From the NCBI RefSeq assembly GCF_031882575.1, contig NZ_CP134772.1:5282501-5346500 (forward strand): a stretch of DNA of 64,000 nt. Direction: 5' to 3'. The translations under genes were made by a program, and so were the position numbers. This stretch comes from Pseudomonas sp. VD-NE ins. GTDB lineage: Bacteria > Pseudomonadota > Gammaproteobacteria > Pseudomonadales > Pseudomonadaceae. The notes below the pieces were generated by a model, which saw only the letters and a program-made list of their open reading frames with translations, searched no databases and was not told where the DNA came from. Positions within the stretch are counted from its first letter, which is position 1. Each line of letters begins with the position of its first letter. Positions 18,092 through 29,670 of the stretch are shown here, piece after piece.

Positions 18092-19993
18092 ATGAAATGC
18101 GACCCCAATCTCTATCGCGCCGCGCCGCCATCACTTGCCGTGAAACCCCGTCTGATTCGTCATTTGTTCCTGCCGCCACTGATCATCGCCCTGATGATCG
18201 GCCTGGGTTTTATCGGCTTCTGGACCAGTGAACATTTCGGCATCCGTAGCCTCGGCGAGAGCGGCCAGCGTCAACTGGAACTGCACGCCCGCGCCGTCGA
18301 AAGCGAAATCAGCAAATACACCTACCTGCCCAGCCTGCTGGAACTCGAAACGAGTGTGTCGCAGCTGCTGGCCGACCCGACCCCGGAACACCGGCAAGCG
18401 GTCAACGATTACCTTGAGGGCCTGAACCGGCGCAGTCGCAGTCGGGCCATCTACGTCATGGACACCACCGGTCGCGTCATGGCCACCAGCAACTGGCGCG
18501 ATGTCGACAGTTATCTCGGTGAAGACCTGTCCTTCCGCGCCTACTTCCAGAAAGCCATACGCGGCGAACCCGGGCGCTTCTACGGGATCGGCAGCACCAA
18601 CGGCGAACCCGGTTATTACCTCGCCCACGGCCTCGAAGAGCACGGCAAGATCATCGGCGTCGCCGTGGTCAAGGTGCGTCTGGAAGCCATGGAAGAACGC
18701 TGGCAGCGCGCTCGCCTGGAAGCCTTTGTCAGCGATGAAAACGGCATCATCATTCTTTCCAGCGATCCGGCCCGGCGCCTTAAAGCGGTCATTCCCTTGA
18801 GTGAAACCACCAAGGAAAAACTCGCGCGCAGCCTGCAGTACTACTGGTTTCCGCTCAACGAATTGCAACCGTTGGCTCGCGAAACCCTGTCCGAAGGCGT
18901 GGAGAAACTCACCTTCCCGGCCAATAGCGAGGTGCAGTCAGGCGAAGACGACATCAGCTATCTGGCGCAAACCCGACCGCTGAGCGACACGCCGTGGAAT
19001 TTCACCCTGCTCACCCCCCTTCAGGATCTGCGCCGTGAGGCGATCAACCAAGGCATTCTCGTCGCCGTCGCATTCGCGCTGGTGGCCTTCCTGCTGATCG
19101 CCTGGAACGAGCGGCGCAAGGTCATCGCCACCCGCCTCGCCGCCCGCGAAGCCCTGCAGGAAGCCAATAATCAACTGGAGCGTCGGATTACCGAACGCAC
19201 CACCGACCTGCGCGCCAGCAATGAGCGACTGAAGAGCCAGATCCGCGAACGCCGTCAGGCTGAAGAGACGTTGCGCCGCGCGCAGGATGAACTGGTGCAG
19301 GCCGGTAAACTTGCCGCCATTGGCCAGATGTCGACCAGCATTGCCCATGAATTGAACCAGCCGCTGGCAGCAATGCGTACGCTGTCGGGCAACACCGTGC
19401 GTTTCCTCGAACGCGGTCAGCTGGATGTCGCCAGCACCAACCTCAAGACCATCAACGACCTGATCGATCGCATGGGCCGGATCACTGCCAGTCTGCGTTC
19501 GTTCGCCCGACGCGGTGACAATCAGGGCCAGGCCAGCCTCGGCAAAGCCGTGGACGCTGCGCTGCAGTTGCTCGGCGCACGCCTGGAGAATTCGGCGCTG
19601 CAGATTCACCGGCAGTTTATCGATGTGCAGTTGCAGATCGACCAGACCCGCCTCGAACAGATTCTGGTCAACCTGATCGGCAACGCCCTCGATGCGATGC
19701 AAGCGCAACCGCATCCCGAACTGTGGCTGGAGGGCGAAGAATTCAACGCCAAATATCGCCTGCGCGTGCGCGACAACGGCCATGGTGTCGATGCCGAAGC
19801 ACGCAAGCATCTGTTCGAACCGTTCTTCACCACCAAACCCGGCGAACAAGGCCTGGGCCTTGGTCTGACTCTATCCGCCAGCCTCGCCGCCGCCACCGGC
19901 GGGCACCTGGGTGTTGAACACCCGGCCAGCGGTGGCACCACCTTCGTCCTCAGTTTACCGTTGGTAAGCCCTACTCCTGCCGAGCCAATATGA
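18092..19993 (+). CDS. aauS: Sensor histidine kinase AauS (DctB-like)
   Basis: Membrane sensor kinase for acidic amino acids, partner of AauR. The 633-residue order is TM1 (about residues 24-46), a long periplasmic double-Cache-type region with a second TM near residue 325, a coiled coil, then the kinase core. The phospho-acceptor is His419 in SIAHELNQPLAAMR, the N-box is LVNLIGNALDAM near residue 528, and G boxes DNGHGVD and GLGLGLTLS follow. ATG 18092 is preferred, with AAGG eight bases upstream; a GTG lies immediately before. It overlaps aauR by four bases. In P. putida the homologous pair responds to glutamate and aspartate. Confidence 0.9.
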   Translation: MKCDPNLYRAAPPSLAVKPRLIRHLFLPPLIIALMIGLGFIGFWTSEHFGIRSLGESGQRQLELHARAVESEISKYTYLPSLLELETSVSQLLADPTPEHRQAVNDYLEGLNRRSRSRAIYVMDTTGRVMATSNWRDVDSYLGEDLSFRAYFQKAIRGEPGRFYGIGSTNGEPGYYLAHGLEEHGKIIGVAVVKVRLEAMEERWQRARLEAFVSDENGIIILSSDPARRLKAVIPLSETTKEKLARSLQYYWFPLNELQPLARETLSEGVEKLTFPANSEVQSGEDDISYLAQTRPLSDTPWNFTLLTPLQDLRREAINQGILVAVAFALVAFLLIAWNERRKVIATRLAAREALQEANNQLERRITERTTDLRASNERLKSQIRERRQAEETLRRAQDELVQAGKLAAIGQMSTSIAHELNQPLAAMRTLSGNTVRFLERGQLDVASTNLKTINDLIDRMGRITASLRSFARRGDNQGQASLGKAVDAALQLLGARLENSALQIHRQFIDVQLQIDQTRLEQILVNLIGNALDAMQAQPHPELWLEGEEFNAKYRLRVRDNGHGVDAEARKHLFEPFFTTKPGEQGLGLGLTLSASLAAATGGHLGVEHPASGGTTFVLSLPLVSPTPAEPI

Positions 19994-21318
19994 ACCCTGA
20001 ACTCAGTGTACTGATCGTCGAAGACGACCCCCATGTGCTGCTCGGCTGCCAGCAGGCGCTGACCCTGGAAGACATTCCCTGTGTCGGCGTCGGCAGTGCC
20101 GAAGAGGCGCTGGAAAAGGTCGGCGACAACTTTGCCGGCATCGTCATCAGCGACATTCGCCTGCCGGGCATCGATGGCCTGGAACTGCTGACCCGCCTCA
20201 AGCAACGCGATCGCAGCCTGCCGGTGGTGTTGATCACCGGCCACGGCGATATTTCCATGGCCGTCGGCGCAATGCAGAAAGGCGCCTACGACTTCATGGA
20301 AAAACCGTTCTCGCCCGAGCGTCTGGTCGACGTCGCCCGGCGTGCGCTGGAGCAACGCAGCCTCGCCCGCGAAGTCTCGTCGCTGCGCCGCCAACTGGCC
20401 GAGCGTGATTCCCTCGAGGGGCGGATCATCGGCCGCTCGCCAGCGATGCAGAATCTGCGCGAACTGATCGCCAACGTCGCCGACACCTCGGCGAACGTAC
20501 TGATCGAAGGCGAAACCGGCACCGGTAAGGAACTGGTCGCCCGTTGCCTGCACGATTTCAGTCGACGCCACAGCAAACAGTTCGTCGCGCTTAACTGCGG
20601 CGGTCTGCCGGAAAACCTCTTCGAAAGCGAGATCTTCGGCCACGAGGCCAACGCCTTCACCGGCGCCGGCAAACGCCGTATCGGCAAGATCGAACACGCC
20701 GACGGCGGCACGCTGTTCCTCGACGAAGTGGAAAGCATGCCACTGCCATTGCAGATCAAACTGCTGCGGGTGTTGCAGGAACGCACCCTTGAACGCCTCG
20801 GTTCGAACCAGAGCGTGGCCGTGGATTGCCGGGTGATCGCGGCAACCAAATCCGACCTCGACGAAGCGAGCAAGGCCGGTGAGTTCCGCAGCGACTTGTA
20901 CTACCGCCTCAACGTAGTGACGCTGGAGTTGCCACCTTTGCGCGAACGCCGCGAAGACATCCTGCAACTGTTCGAACACTTCACCCAGCAATCGGCCCTG
21001 CGCTTCGACCGTGCGTTGCCGGCGCTGGACAACCAGACCCTGTCGAACCTGATGAGCCACGACTGGCCGGGCAACGTGCGCGAACTGCGAAACGTCGCTG
21101 AACGTTTTGCCCTTGGCCTGCCCGCGTTCAAGAAGTCCGGTGCCAACGGTGGAGGACAAGGCCTGGGCTTTGCCGAAGCGGTGGAAGCGTTCGAGCGCAA
21201 CTTGCTCAACGACGCCTTGCAACGCAGCGGCGGCAACCTGACCCAAGCCAGTCTTGAACTGGGCATGGCCAAGACCACGTTGTTCGACAAAGTGAAGAAG
21301 TACGGGTTAAGCCATTAA
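19990..21318 (+). CDS. aauR: NtrC-family response regulator AauR
   Basis: Sigma-54-dependent activator, 442 residues. Receiver with VLIVEDDPHVLL and phospho-acceptor Asp55 in VISDIRLPGIDG; AAA+ domain with Walker A EGETGTGKELVAR near residue 172 and Walker B GGTLFLDEVE near residue 240; Fis-type HTH at the C-terminus (LELGMAKTTLFDKVKKYGL). The sigma-54 contact loop reads NAFTGA instead of the usual GAFTGA (near residue 221). It is expected to bind the TTCGGNNNNCCGAA sites at 14427-14471 and drive aatJQMP. Gene order transporter-sensor-regulator is that of P. putida, where related DctD-type regulators are similarly organised. Confidence 0.92.
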   Translation: MNPELSVLIVEDDPHVLLGCQQALTLEDIPCVGVGSAEEALEKVGDNFAGIVISDIRLPGIDGLELLTRLKQRDRSLPVVLITGHGDISMAVGAMQKGAYDFMEKPFSPERLVDVARRALEQRSLAREVSSLRRQLAERDSLEGRIIGRSPAMQNLRELIANVADTSANVLIEGETGTGKELVARCLHDFSRRHSKQFVALNCGGLPENLFESEIFGHEANAFTGAGKRRIGKIEHADGGTLFLDEVESMPLPLQIKLLRVLQERTLERLGSNQSVAVDCRVIAATKSDLDEASKAGEFRSDLYYRLNVVTLELPPLRERREDILQLFEHFTQQSALRFDRALPALDNQTLSNLMSHDWPGNVRELRNVAERFALGLPAFKKSGANGGGQGLGFAEAVEAFERNLLNDALQRSGGNLTQASLELGMAKTTLFDKVKKYGLSH

Positions 21319-21329
21319 GCGAGAACGAT

Positions 21330-21668
21330 GTGGATCTGTTTTTCAAAGCCTTGCTGGGCGCAGCGGTGGTGTTGATCATCGCAGCGTTGTCGAAAACCAA
21401 AAACTATTACATCGCCGGGTTGGTGCCGCTGTTTCCGACGTTTGCGCTGATTGCGCATTACATCGTTGGCAAGGGGCGTTCGGTTGAGGATCTGAAGACC
21501 ACGATCGTGTTCGGGATGTGGTCGATCATTCCGTACTTTGTGTATCTGGCGACGTTGTATGTGATGGTGGATCGGCTGCGGCTAGAGGCATCGCTGGCGG
21601 TGGCGGCGGTGGCCTGGTTGATGGCCGCCACTGTTTTGGTGACTGTGTGGGTGCGCCTGCACAGCTAA
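21330..21668 (+). CDS. glpM: Membrane protein GlpM
   Basis: Small inner-membrane protein of 112 residues with four hydrophobic segments; ALLGAAVVLIIAALSKTKNY, GLVPLFPTFALIAHYIVG and WSIIPYFVYLATLYV match the GlpM family. GlpM is tied to the glycerol regulon and alginate phenotype in P. aeruginosa, where the gene sits beside glpD; its molecular role is not settled. Here it lies 17 kb from glpD, right after aauR, starting at GTG 21330 (the nearby ATG at 21328 is in another frame). A MITE-like repeat follows. Confidence 0.8.
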   Translation: MDLFFKALLGAAVVLIIAALSKTKNYYIAGLVPLFPTFALIAHYIVGKGRSVEDLKTTIVFGMWSIIPYFVYLATLYVMVDRLRLEASLAVAAVAWLMAATVLVTVWVRLHS

Positions 21669-21681
21669 GGTCAAAAGCTAC

Positions 21682-21872
21682 CCTCACCCCAGCCCTCCCG
21701 AAACGTCGGACCGCCCGGAGGGAGAGGGGGCCGACCGAGGTGTCTTGCGTCTGACATTGACCTGAAAGATCCAGTTGATTATGGATTCGGTACAGCACGT
21801 TTAGGTCGGTGTACAACTCCAGCATCCCCCAATCAGTCCCCTCTCCCTCTGGGAGAGGGTTAGGGTGAGGGG
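21682..21872. repeat. MITE-like repeat with inverted ends, copy 2
   Basis: About 190 bases from CCCTCACCCCAGCCCTCCCG to GGGAGAGGGTTAGGGTGAGG. It shares AAACGTCGGACCGCCC with copy 3 (43764-44002) and the right end with copy 1. It lies between convergent glpM and the DsbA-family gene and could act as a bidirectional stem-loop. Confidence 0.7.
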
Positions 21873-21891
21873 CTTTTGGCTCCTACCGATA

Positions 21892-22557
21892 TCAACTAAC
21901 CGTACCACCCTTCGACTCAGCCATGATCTGCCGGATCGCTCCGACAAACGTCTCCACCGGCTGCCCGCCCGTCACCGCGTATTGCCCGTTGAACACCACC
22001 GTCGGCACCGAACTCACCCCACGCTGCAGCCACAACTGCTCCTCCTCGCGCACCTCATCGGCAAATTCGTCCGACGCCAGAATCGCCTCGGCTCGCTGGC
22101 GATCCAGCCCGACGCTTTGCGCAACCTGCACCAGTTGCCGGTGATCCGACGGATTGCCGCCATCACTGAAATACGCCTTGAACAACGCCTCTTTCAACGG
22201 CAGCTGCACACCTTCAAGACCGGCCCAATGCAGCAAGCGATGCGCATCGAAGGTGTTGTAGATACGACTGTTGCCGTCAGTGCGAAAGGCAAACCCGAGT
22301 TCAGCGCCACGGGCACGAATCGCTTCGCGATTCTTCTGCGATTGCTCTGGCGTCGAGCCGTACTTCTCTTGAATATGCTCAGCAATGTTCTGCCCATCAA
22401 CGCCCATTTTCGGGTTCAGTTCGAAGGGTTGGAAACGGATCTCGGCCTGCACTTCGTTGCGCAGGATCTCCAGTGCCTGTAACAGGCCACGCAAACCGAC
22501 GACACACCAAGGGCAGGAGACGTCGCTGACAAAGTCGATTTTCAGAGCGGAATTCAT
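21892..22557 (-). CDS. DsbA-family oxidoreductase (FrnE-like)
   Basis: Cytoplasmic thioredoxin-fold protein of 221 residues. The redox motif SCPWC is at residues 14-18, followed by FELNPKM near residue 50, [15 protein letters not shown] near residue 95 and [17 protein letters not shown] (cis-Pro loop) near residue 180, the pattern of the FrnE/2-hydroxychromene-2-carboxylate isomerase-like subgroup. The start is taken as ATG 22557 ([10 protein letters not shown]), which has GAGG seven bases upstream; the 24 earlier in-frame codons are not protein-like. No signal peptide. FrnE proteins act in polyketide tailoring or thiol redox; the substrate here is unknown. Confidence 0.87.
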   Translation of the reverse strand: MNSALKIDFVSDVSCPWCVVGLRGLLQALEILRNEVQAEIRFQPFELNPKMGVDGQNIAEHIQEKYGSTPEQSQKNREAIRARGAELGFAFRTDGNSRIYNTFDAHRLLHWAGLEGVQLPLKEALFKAYFSDGGNPSDHRQLVQVAQSVGLDRQRAEAILASDEFADEVREEEQLWLQRGVSSVPTVVFNGQYAVTGGQPVETFVGAIRQIMAESKGGTVS

Positions 22558-22630
22558 CAAATACCTCGCAGGGGAAATCGTGCGGGAAAGTTTGCACGAT
22601 ACACCTGCTCCAGATTTTTTGGTGACCATA

Positions 22631-22700
22631 GCGGCCCCTTCGCGAGCAGGCTCGCTCCCACCCTTGGAATGCGTTCTCCTGCTCGCGAAGAGGCCCGCTC
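22631..22700. repeat. REP inverted pair
   Basis: CTTCGCGAGCAGGCTCGCTCCCA and the inverted partial unit CTCCTGCTCGCGAAG lie in the 163-base gap between two minus-strand genes. Same family as 13018-13111, with a shorter second arm. Confidence 0.75.
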
Positions 22701-22720
22701 AGACATTACAAAGACCTTGG

Positions 22721-23755
22721 TTACAGCAAATTCCCGCCCACCGCCGGCTCAATCTGCGCCCAGTGCGAAGCGTCTTCACGATGCGCCTGCAGATACGGCA
22801 ACACCGCCGCCAGCAACGGCTCCTTGAATGCCTCCTGAAAACGATGAGCCAACCCCGGAATCAGCTTCAACTGGCTGCCACGAATGTGCGCCGCCAAATG
22901 AACCCCGTGCATCACCGGCAACAACGGATCCGCCGTGCCATGCACCACCAGCGTCGGTACCCGCAACTGGTTGAGCAACGCCACCCGACTTGGCTCGGCA
23001 AGAATTGCCATGATCTGCCGCTTCACGCCTTCGGGGTTGAACGCGCGGTCATACGACAGCGCAGCTTGATGCAACAAGGCCTGCCGATCATCCGCGACGG
23101 CCGGGCTACCCAGTGCCGCGAGCAAATCAGCCTGTTGCTCCAGCGCCACCTGGCGATTCGGTGCACCGCGCCGTGATAAAAGCTGCACCAGCGCGGCACT
23201 CGGAGCCGGCAGACCTTCGGCGCCAGAAGTGGTCATGATCAATGTCAGACTTTCGACCCGCTGCGGCGCCATCGCGGCCATGTGCTGGGCGATCATTCCG
23301 CCCATGCTCGCGCCCAATACGTGAAATTGCTCGACGTGCAACGCGTCCATCAGGCCGAGTGCATCGTCGGCCATGTCAGTCAGGCTGTAGGGCGCCGCCA
23401 CCGGCAAGCCGAGCTTGTAGCGCAGTACTTCAAAGGTCAGATTGGCTTCAGGCGGCGCCTGACGCCACGTCGACAGGCCGACATCGCGGTTGTCATAGCG
23501 AATCACCCGAAAACCCTGCTGACACAGCGCGACCACCACTTCGTCCGGCCAGTGGATCAACTGTCCACCCAGGCCCATGACCAGCAACAACGCCGGATCC
23601 GACGCGCGACCAATACTCTGGTAAGCAAGACTCACCTGCTGCAGATCAACGTGCTCGGTCGGCACATTCACATCGCAACGCGCCGCCGCCCACGACGATG
23701 ATCCGAAAAAAATCGCGGCCAACAAAGCCGCGACCGATAAAAAACCCTTAGCCAT
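22721..23755 (-). CDS. Exported alpha/beta hydrolase
   Basis: Alpha/beta-fold hydrolase of 344 residues with an N-terminal signal sequence ([20 protein letters not shown], residues 2-21), so it is probably periplasmic. The oxyanion segment is [19 protein letters not shown], the nucleophile elbow is [12 protein letters not shown] near residue 145, the acid is in [10 protein letters not shown] and the His in GLAHRFQ. The start at 23755 (MAKGFL) is chosen because the signal peptide begins there. Substrate is unknown; esterase or lactonase are both possible. It diverges from the 5.6-kb toxin-like gene. Confidence 0.85.
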   Translation of the reverse strand: MAKGFLSVAALLAAIFFGSSSWAAARCDVNVPTEHVDLQQVSLAYQSIGRASDPALLLVMGLGGQLIHWPDEVVVALCQQGFRVIRYDNRDVGLSTWRQAPPEANLTFEVLRYKLGLPVAAPYSLTDMADDALGLMDALHVEQFHVLGASMGGMIAQHMAAMAPQRVESLTLIMTTSGAEGLPAPSAALVQLLSRRGAPNRQVALEQQADLLAALGSPAVADDRQALLHQAALSYDRAFNPEGVKRQIMAILAEPSRVALLNQLRVPTLVVHGTADPLLPVMHGVHLAAHIRGSQLKLIPGLAHRFQEAFKEPLLAAVLPYLQAHREDASHWAQIEPAVGGNLL

Positions 23756-23921
23756 GAAAAACACCGAAACGCAGAACCCCAGTAGAGCGCGAGTCTGATG
23801 AAGTTTGTTCAAGCGCGCTGCCACACTTCCATGACAGTTTGATGAAGAGCGCCGAGCGGTCATGGGCGTTTGTTGCAAAGAATATCTATGTACCGCCATC
23901 GCCTTGCGCGATTTCTCTTGA

Positions 23922-26900
23922 ATGACTCGCTCAGGGACGGATTCCCCGCCCCGCCATGCGAGTCACGCCACCATGCCCGATCGCCTTATTCTGGATGAGC
24001 TCCGCGCACCGTCACCGCTGCCCGAGACCGTCGAGCACCTGCCAAAAACCATTGATGACAGCCTGTTGCTGCAGGCCAGCCAACGCTGGCACGCCAGCAG
24101 CGAGGGTTTGCGCGACTTGTTTGCCGCCAGCCCGGCCCTGCGCGATAGCGTCAATGAGCTGCTGCGCCAGCAGCTGCAACTGGACGGCGAAAAAACCGGA
24201 CTGCGCTTTGCTGCCACCGATGACGAACCGGAACACACCGTCAGCCTTACCGATGCCTGTGCCTTTGTCGTTCAACACCCAACGCTGGAAACCGATCTGG
24301 ATCAGCGCTGCAGCGTGACGGGTCTCCGCTCGAATCACCCGCTGTACGCGTTAAAACCCGTGCAGCTCCTTGAAAAGCTGAAGGCGCTCGATCCACGCAA
24401 AAGCCACGAGATTCGCTGGGCAGCGTTCTGGGACGCGCGCGCCCCGCGCACACCGATGTCGCGGCGTGCCCGCGCGACGCAACTGTACCGGGCGCATTTC
24501 GAAGCCACCGCACACACAGCCCTTGCCCACCAGACCATTAGCGCGGTGCAACTCAAGACCCTGCAACAGATCATCGACTCTAGCGCCAGCGCACTGAGCA
24601 TCGATGGGCAACCCGTCCACACCGAAAAACCGGCACTGGTGCTGAGCAATCACAGCAGAGTCAAACTCCCCGGGGCGTGGGTCATCAGCGTGGGTGATGT
24701 GGCCACGGCCGCTCCGTTGCTATATCTGCCCAGCCACCCCGTGTCGATCCAGGCGTTCGAGACCCGCGCCGACCTGCAAACCTGGCTGACCGCGCATGTG
24801 CAGATCCCCACCGATCTGCCCAAGGAAATCCTGCGCTTTGACTACACCGCAGCGGTCAACCCGATGGTCACCGGGGCAAGCGATCTGTTCGCCGACCGAC
24901 ACCACGCGCAACTCGATGCCTTGAGCAATGCCAACAAAGGTAAACCCGGGATAAGGGAACACGGCGCGCGATCACTGGTGCATGTCGAGCTGATTGATCA
25001 TCAGCGCAGCAGTGCGATCATCGTGGCTGCCCCGCCAAAACCGGTTACGCCCGCCATCGATATCGAAACGGATGAGAAAACGCTGTTCGGCAGCCTGTCG
25101 GCCGGTATTCCACTGGCCGTGCGACAAGCGGCGCTCAAACGCGAACGCGATGCGCTCGAACGCTTGCAGGACAACGATCGCGACGGTTCCCGGTATCAGC
25201 AATGCAAGGACGCCCTCAAAGCGCTGGAGACGGCCGAGCAAGCCGGCGAGACCGCCGCCACATCACTGCTGTACAGCGAAAGCGCCCTTGATGTGACGCC
25301 CGCAAACACAGCGCTAACCGCCCTGCGTCAGGCGCATCAGGACGGTTTGTATGCCGAAGCCAGACTGCAAGCGGCCCTGGGCCAACTCGACAGCGCCGAA
25401 CACGCTCTGCTTAAAGCCGTGCTGGACACCCCCGTAGCGGCCGAGCGCGACGCTGACATCACAGCGGCCAGCCTGACATTGACGCTGACCGAAACCAAAG
25501 ACGAGACCGTTACGACGCAGAGCGAACCACTCAAGGGCGCGCTGGTCATTGGTCGAAAGGCGGCACTCTCGGACAGGGCATCGACGTCCAGCCTGATGCT
25601 TTACTGGATGGGTAGCGGCGGTGGCCTGCAATGCTTCGCCGATCGCCGGACCCTGGAGCGTGAGGTGTTCAGGATTATGGACCGCGACAGCGACCTGACC
25701 CTGCAACTGAACCCCATCAGCACAAACCCGCTGCATCACTGCCTCAATGCGCTGATGACCGACTTCGAAGCGAAAGCCACGAGTCTGCGCGGTAAACCTG
25801 AACAGGCTGACGCTCTGGAACTTCTGCGCCTGGGCTGTCTCGCCCATGTGCAGGTCCCGGTTAACGCCGCCAGAAGCCTGTCCTTCGCCCATCGGCAGGA
25901 CCAGGAGCGCAGTGGCACCCTCGCCGGCCATTTGCCGGGCTGGCTGATCAGACTCAAGGCAAACGAGCGTAGCTCGCTGAAACAGAATATCGAGGCGTAC
26001 ATCGCGGCGATGCGCCAAAGCCACGCGCTCATGACCCTCGCGCTGGAACCCCGTGACGACTTTACCCGCCGCCACCTGCACGCCCGGCTGCGCAAGGATT
26101 TTTCCCTCGAAGGCCACTTTTCCGTAGAGGTCGAATTGCCCGACTCGACCAAAATCGAACAGGTTCCCGAATCGGGGCCCGGTGGCGTCAGGACTACGAC
26201 GACTATTGTGGCTAGCAAGACTTACAGCAAAATGTCACTGGAAGACTTGGCCCAGCTCAATATCGACAACGTGCACTCAGTGCTCAATGACTCACTGTCG
26301 CAGCGCCTGATTTTCCTGCGGCTGGAGGTCACCGCGACGCTGAAACAGGATCGCATTCGCCTGCTCAACGGCATCAAATTGCCCTATTTGCGCAAAGTCT
26401 TGCCGGAACTCGACCTGCCAAAAGCCTATGAGCAGAAGATCCACGACGCCTTCAGGGGCGCCGCCAGCGAGGCGGATTTTGTCAAACAACATCGCCGGGA
26501 AAGCCTGATCGAGCCCTGGCGTCTGATGCTCAAAATACAAAGCGAAAATGCGCGCCTGCAAAAACACCTCAGAGACGATGAGGCCGCGCTGCTGAACATC
26601 GCCATTGATGCCAATACCGAACAAGCGTGGCAAGCCAACGGCAAGCGCCTTGTCCTGTTGCCGGTGTCGCTGAAAGTGGGCGGCAAGGACACCCCCGGCG
26701 AAGGTCCGGTGACCCTGTCCGGCGTCAGCCTGATCGAAGAACAGATCAGCGGCGTCACCCTCTTGTATCTGCCAGACAGCCACGACGGGCAGTTTTTCCG
26801 CCGCTACGGCACGCTCGAAGCGGCGCGCAAAGGCCTGTTCACCTTGTGCGGGAGTGACAAGTGGATCGAGTACCTGGCGAACAGGGCTTTGCAGGGCAAC

Positions 26901-29534
26901 GTCAGGGCCCATGTCAGCCGTATCGGTCAGGCCGTGGAAAAAAACTTCGACGCCATCATCGAAGTGGGTGCGCGCTGGCCGGCGACTACCTCATTCGCCG
27001 CGCACCTGCTCGATGTGCACATGGGGCGCCTGGTCGAAGCCCATCGCGGCACTTCGCGCTCCAATGATGAACTGTTCTTCGAGCGCTATGCGTTGAAAGG
27101 CCCGCGCGCCTTCAACTACATAAAAATGGCATTGGGGATGGTGCCTTTCGTCGGCACTGCGCTGGCCCTTTATCAGGCCTGGACCGCGGCCAATCAGGCC
27201 ACCGCCGCGTTCCTGCGTGGTGAGGTGGCGGACGGTCTGGCGGAAATCGAGTCCATGTTGCTGTCGTTGATCGACGCCTTGATGGATCTGCTCCCGGGCG
27301 AAGCGGTGGCCTCGACACTCTCACGAACGACACGCGCGCTGACCCGGACTCGTCAGCTCCACGCGCTGGTCGGCAACGTGGCGACACTGCACGGCAGAAC
27401 GCAGCGTCAGGCCAGGCATGTGCTGGCGCGCTTCAAGGATTACGATTATGAAAAGCCGATTTCCCTGGCAGGAATAGAACCCGCCAGCCACGGCCTCTAC
27501 CGAGGGATCTACCGGCACGCCGACGGCGACTTCATCGAACGTCAGGGACGCCTTTATCAAGTGGAGCTGGACCGGGGTTCGCGCATTTGGCGTCTGTCCG
27601 GCAACTCGCAAAAAACCTATAAACAGCCGATCGCACTGGATGAAACCGGGCACTGGGACACCTGGTTCGGCGTCTACGGGACAACCCTTGAAGGCGGCCT
27701 GCCGGGTGGTGGCAATCTCGTCGGGCGTGTCGCCGATGCGCTGGACTCTTACTGGCCACCGGCGATCCGGCAACGCTTGCCGCGCTGGCTGATCGATCGT
27801 GACTTTCGCCGCCGGCGTCAACTGACCGCCACGGCTAATGAACTGGCTGGCCAACAGAAGGCCAGAGGAACAAAAAGCGATCGGACGCTCAGCCTCTACA
27901 GCGAAGCCGGGTTAGAGGAACGCCCAGCCCTGTGGGCGGCTGCCGAAGCCGCTTGCGTTGGCGATATCCAGATAGCCCGGCAGCGCTATCAGACATTGAC
28001 GGAGCTGATTGAGCTGACCCCAGGCAGAAAGCGCAAGGAGATTATCCAAGTGCGAAGCAAGGCCGCATGGTTACTGACTGATCGCTATCGGCGGCGCGCC
28101 ATTCACGCCGCAGAGAGTACTCAAACCCTGAAACTCAAGCTCAAGAAACTGAGGCAGGCATACAACGCGTTGCCATCCGACGCACTGGCTCAGCGCTCGA
28201 AAAGCCTGGAAGAGATACGGCTGATGCGTATCGAGATCGTGGAAAAGCTCGACCATATACAAGCGTTCAAGGAGCAGATGAACCACTGGTATGAACGCAT
28301 GCAGGCAAAACACCGGCCGAAGATTTCCGCATTCGTCGACAGCTCCAACTCCCACTCCAGTCACAACGAAGCAAGCCTGTTGTACTGGAAAACCTCCCAA
28401 CGCCTTGAAATCGTCAAGAAAGCCGGCAGCCTTGAAGATGTGTCGTGGGACTATCTGGCCGAGCTGGCAGAACCCCTTCGCCGCAAAATCGATCATGCCC
28501 TGTTCAACCAGTACAACCTGCCGAACATCATTGCCACGAAGAGCGAACGTAATCGTATTCTTCAAGAATGCGTCGACGCGTGCAGCGAGTTTCGTCGCGA
28601 GATGGCCGTCTGGACCGCCAGTTACCCGCAATTCTTTCATCTGGAAGTGGTCGATCCCTTGCTGGACGGCATTGACCGACTGGCCGCGCGGGCGCGCGCC
28701 GGGATCAACAAACCACCCGAGAAAAGGGTTGCCGGGCAACCGCTGCAGCGCATATTCATAACCGAAGACAACCAGCTGCGCCATGGCGTGGAGCAATGGG
28801 ACAACGTGACTCAGACGCGGCGATATACATCCACCGGGCCCAGAGGCCATGAAGAAATCTGGGAGCAAGGCGCCGATGGTCGATTACGTCTGACCAACCC
28901 GCAAAACATCGCAATCCGCTCCCCTGCAGGGTTGAGTCTGGCCCAACTGGTCACCGAGGCACAGGAGCGCCTGGATAACCTGCCAGCTTACCGCGCCACG
29001 GTTCAGAGCAACGCCGACAGGGGCATGCTCCCGATCAATCTGGAACACATGATGACCAGCCAGGCTGGCGAGCTTAATGACCGCGCCAACCGCATCGCGG
29101 CGAAGTCGGCGCAGCATCCGCTCATCCAGCAATTGCGCACCAGGGCTGGCGAACTGGTCATGGAAGGTCGCGCCATACGCACCCATCGCTCACTGAGCAG
29201 CCTGCGCCCGACTGACGGCATGCTCGACGACCTCATCGGCCAGCGGGCGGTGGAGATACGCCGATGGAAGTCGATCAAAAAACTGAGTGACTATCAGGGC
29301 GAACCCAACTATATGCAGGAGTATGAAATCTGGAACATGAACGCGCAGCCTGAGCAATTGTGGTGGTATGCCCATTTCCACTACAACGCGTCTGACCGGC
29401 CTTTCCGGGATTTCAAGAGAGCCCACCTGAAACTGCTGAAGGATCAACGCCTGACGCATGCTGACGACCCCGACCTGCTCGATTCCAGAATCGAACAGCA
29501 GTCAATCGTCTTGATTCATTTCGAGAGGGTTTGA
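23922..29534 (+). CDS. Giant DUF6543 dermonecrotic-toxin-like protein
   Basis: A 1,870-residue protein resembling the Pseudomonas family annotated as dermonecrotic toxin domain-containing (DUF6543). The N-terminal third is helical and repetitive (RASQRW/ELLRQQL-type helices and repeated 'VQIPTDL... LRFDY' blocks), and a second related module starts near residue 500. A hydrophobic segment near residues 1065-1090 ([19 protein letters not shown]) could insert in a membrane. A coiled-coil region spans about 1395-1450, and the end has [15 protein letters not shown], typical of this family. No signal peptide, secretion motif or recognised catalytic site is visible. An internal ATG at 23973 ([10 protein letters not shown]) is an equally plausible start. 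Function is inferred only. Confidence 0.75.
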   Translation: MTRSGTDSPPRHASHATMPDRLILDELRAPSPLPETVEHLPKTIDDSLLLQASQRWHASSEGLRDLFAASPALRDSVNELLRQQLQLDGEKTGLRFAATDDEPEHTVSLTDACAFVVQHPTLETDLDQRCSVTGLRSNHPLYALKPVQLLEKLKALDPRKSHEIRWAAFWDARAPRTPMSRRARATQLYRAHFEATAHTALAHQTISAVQLKTLQQIIDSSASALSIDGQPVHTEKPALVLSNHSRVKLPGAWVISVGDVATAAPLLYLPSHPVSIQAFETRADLQTWLTAHVQIPTDLPKEILRFDYTAAVNPMVTGASDLFADRHHAQLDALSNANKGKPGIREHGARSLVHVELIDHQRSSAIIVAAPPKPVTPAIDIETDEKTLFGSLSAGIPLAVRQAALKRERDALERLQDNDRDGSRYQQCKDALKALETAEQAGETAATSLLYSESALDVTPANTALTALRQAHQDGLYAEARLQAALGQLDSAEHALLKAVLDTPVAAERDADITAASLTLTLTETKDETVTTQSEPLKGALVIGRKAALSDRASTSSLMLYWMGSGGGLQCFADRRTLEREVFRIMDRDSDLTLQLNPISTNPLHHCLNALMTDFEAKATSLRGKPEQADALELLRLGCLAHVQVPVNAARSLSFAHRQDQERSGTLAGHLPGWLIRLKANERSSLKQNIEAYIAAMRQSHALMTLALEPRDDFTRRHLHARLRKDFSLEGHFSVEVELPDSTKIEQVPESGPGGVRTTTTIVASKTYSKMSLEDLAQLNIDNVHSVLNDSLSQRLIFLRLEVTATLKQDRIRLLNGIKLPYLRKVLPELDLPKAYEQKIHDAFRGAASEADFVKQHRRESLIEPWRLMLKIQSENARLQKHLRDDEAALLNIAIDANTEQAWQANGKRLVLLPVSLKVGGKDTPGEGPVTLSGVSLIEEQISGVTLLYLPDSHDGQFFRRYGTLEAARKGLFTLCGSDKWIEYLANRALQGNVRAHVSRIGQAVEKNFDAIIEVGARWPATTSFAAHLLDVHMGRLVEAHRGTSRSNDELFFERYALKGPRAFNYIKMALGMVPFVGTALALYQAWTAANQATAAFLRGEVADGLAEIESMLLSLIDALMDLLPGEAVASTLSRTTRALTRTRQLHALVGNVATLHGRTQRQARHVLARFKDYDYEKPISLAGIEPASHGLYRGIYRHADGDFIERQGRLYQVELDRGSRIWRLSGNSQKTYKQPIALDETGHWDTWFGVYGTTLEGGLPGGGNLVGRVADALDSYWPPAIRQRLPRWLIDRDFRRRRQLTATANELAGQQKARGTKSDRTLSLYSEAGLEERPALWAAAEAACVGDIQIARQRYQTLTELIELTPGRKRKEIIQVRSKAAWLLTDRYRRRAIHAAESTQTLKLKLKKLRQAYNALPSDALAQRSKSLEEIRLMRIEIVEKLDHIQAFKEQMNHWYERMQAKHRPKISAFVDSSNSHSSHNEASLLYWKTSQRLEIVKKAGSLEDVSWDYLAELAEPLRRKIDHALFNQYNLPNIIATKSERNRILQECVDACSEFRREMAVWTASYPQFFHLEVVDPLLDGIDRLAARARAGINKPPEKRVAGQPLQRIFITEDNQLRHGVEQWDNVTQTRRYTSTGPRGHEEIWEQGADGRLRLTNPQNIAIRSPAGLSLAQLVTEAQERLDNLPAYRATVQSNADRGMLPINLEHMMTSQAGELNDRANRIAAKSAQHPLIQQLRTRAGELVMEGRAIRTHRSLSSLRPTDGMLDDLIGQRAVEIRRWKSIKKLSDYQGEPNYMQEYEIWNMNAQPEQLWWYAHFHYNASDRPFRDFKRAHLKLLKDQRLTHADDPDLLDSRIEQQSIVLIHFERV

Positions 29535-29539
29535 ATCCG

Positions 29540-29559
29540 CGCTGCCCTGAGGCGCAGCG
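29540..29559 (+). terminator. Weak hairpin after the giant toxin-like gene
   Basis: CGCTGC pairs with GCAGCG around CCTGAGGC six bases after the stop. It has no strong T run; a weak terminator at best. Confidence 0.3.
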
Positions 29560-29670
29560 GGTTTGCGGCGGCACAAGTGAACGGCGACGTAATCGTCGAC
29601 AAGCCCTTGCAACATGAGACAAACTCAACCTTTATGCGTTGACCACAAGTTTTACTCATGGAGTCCTGCG

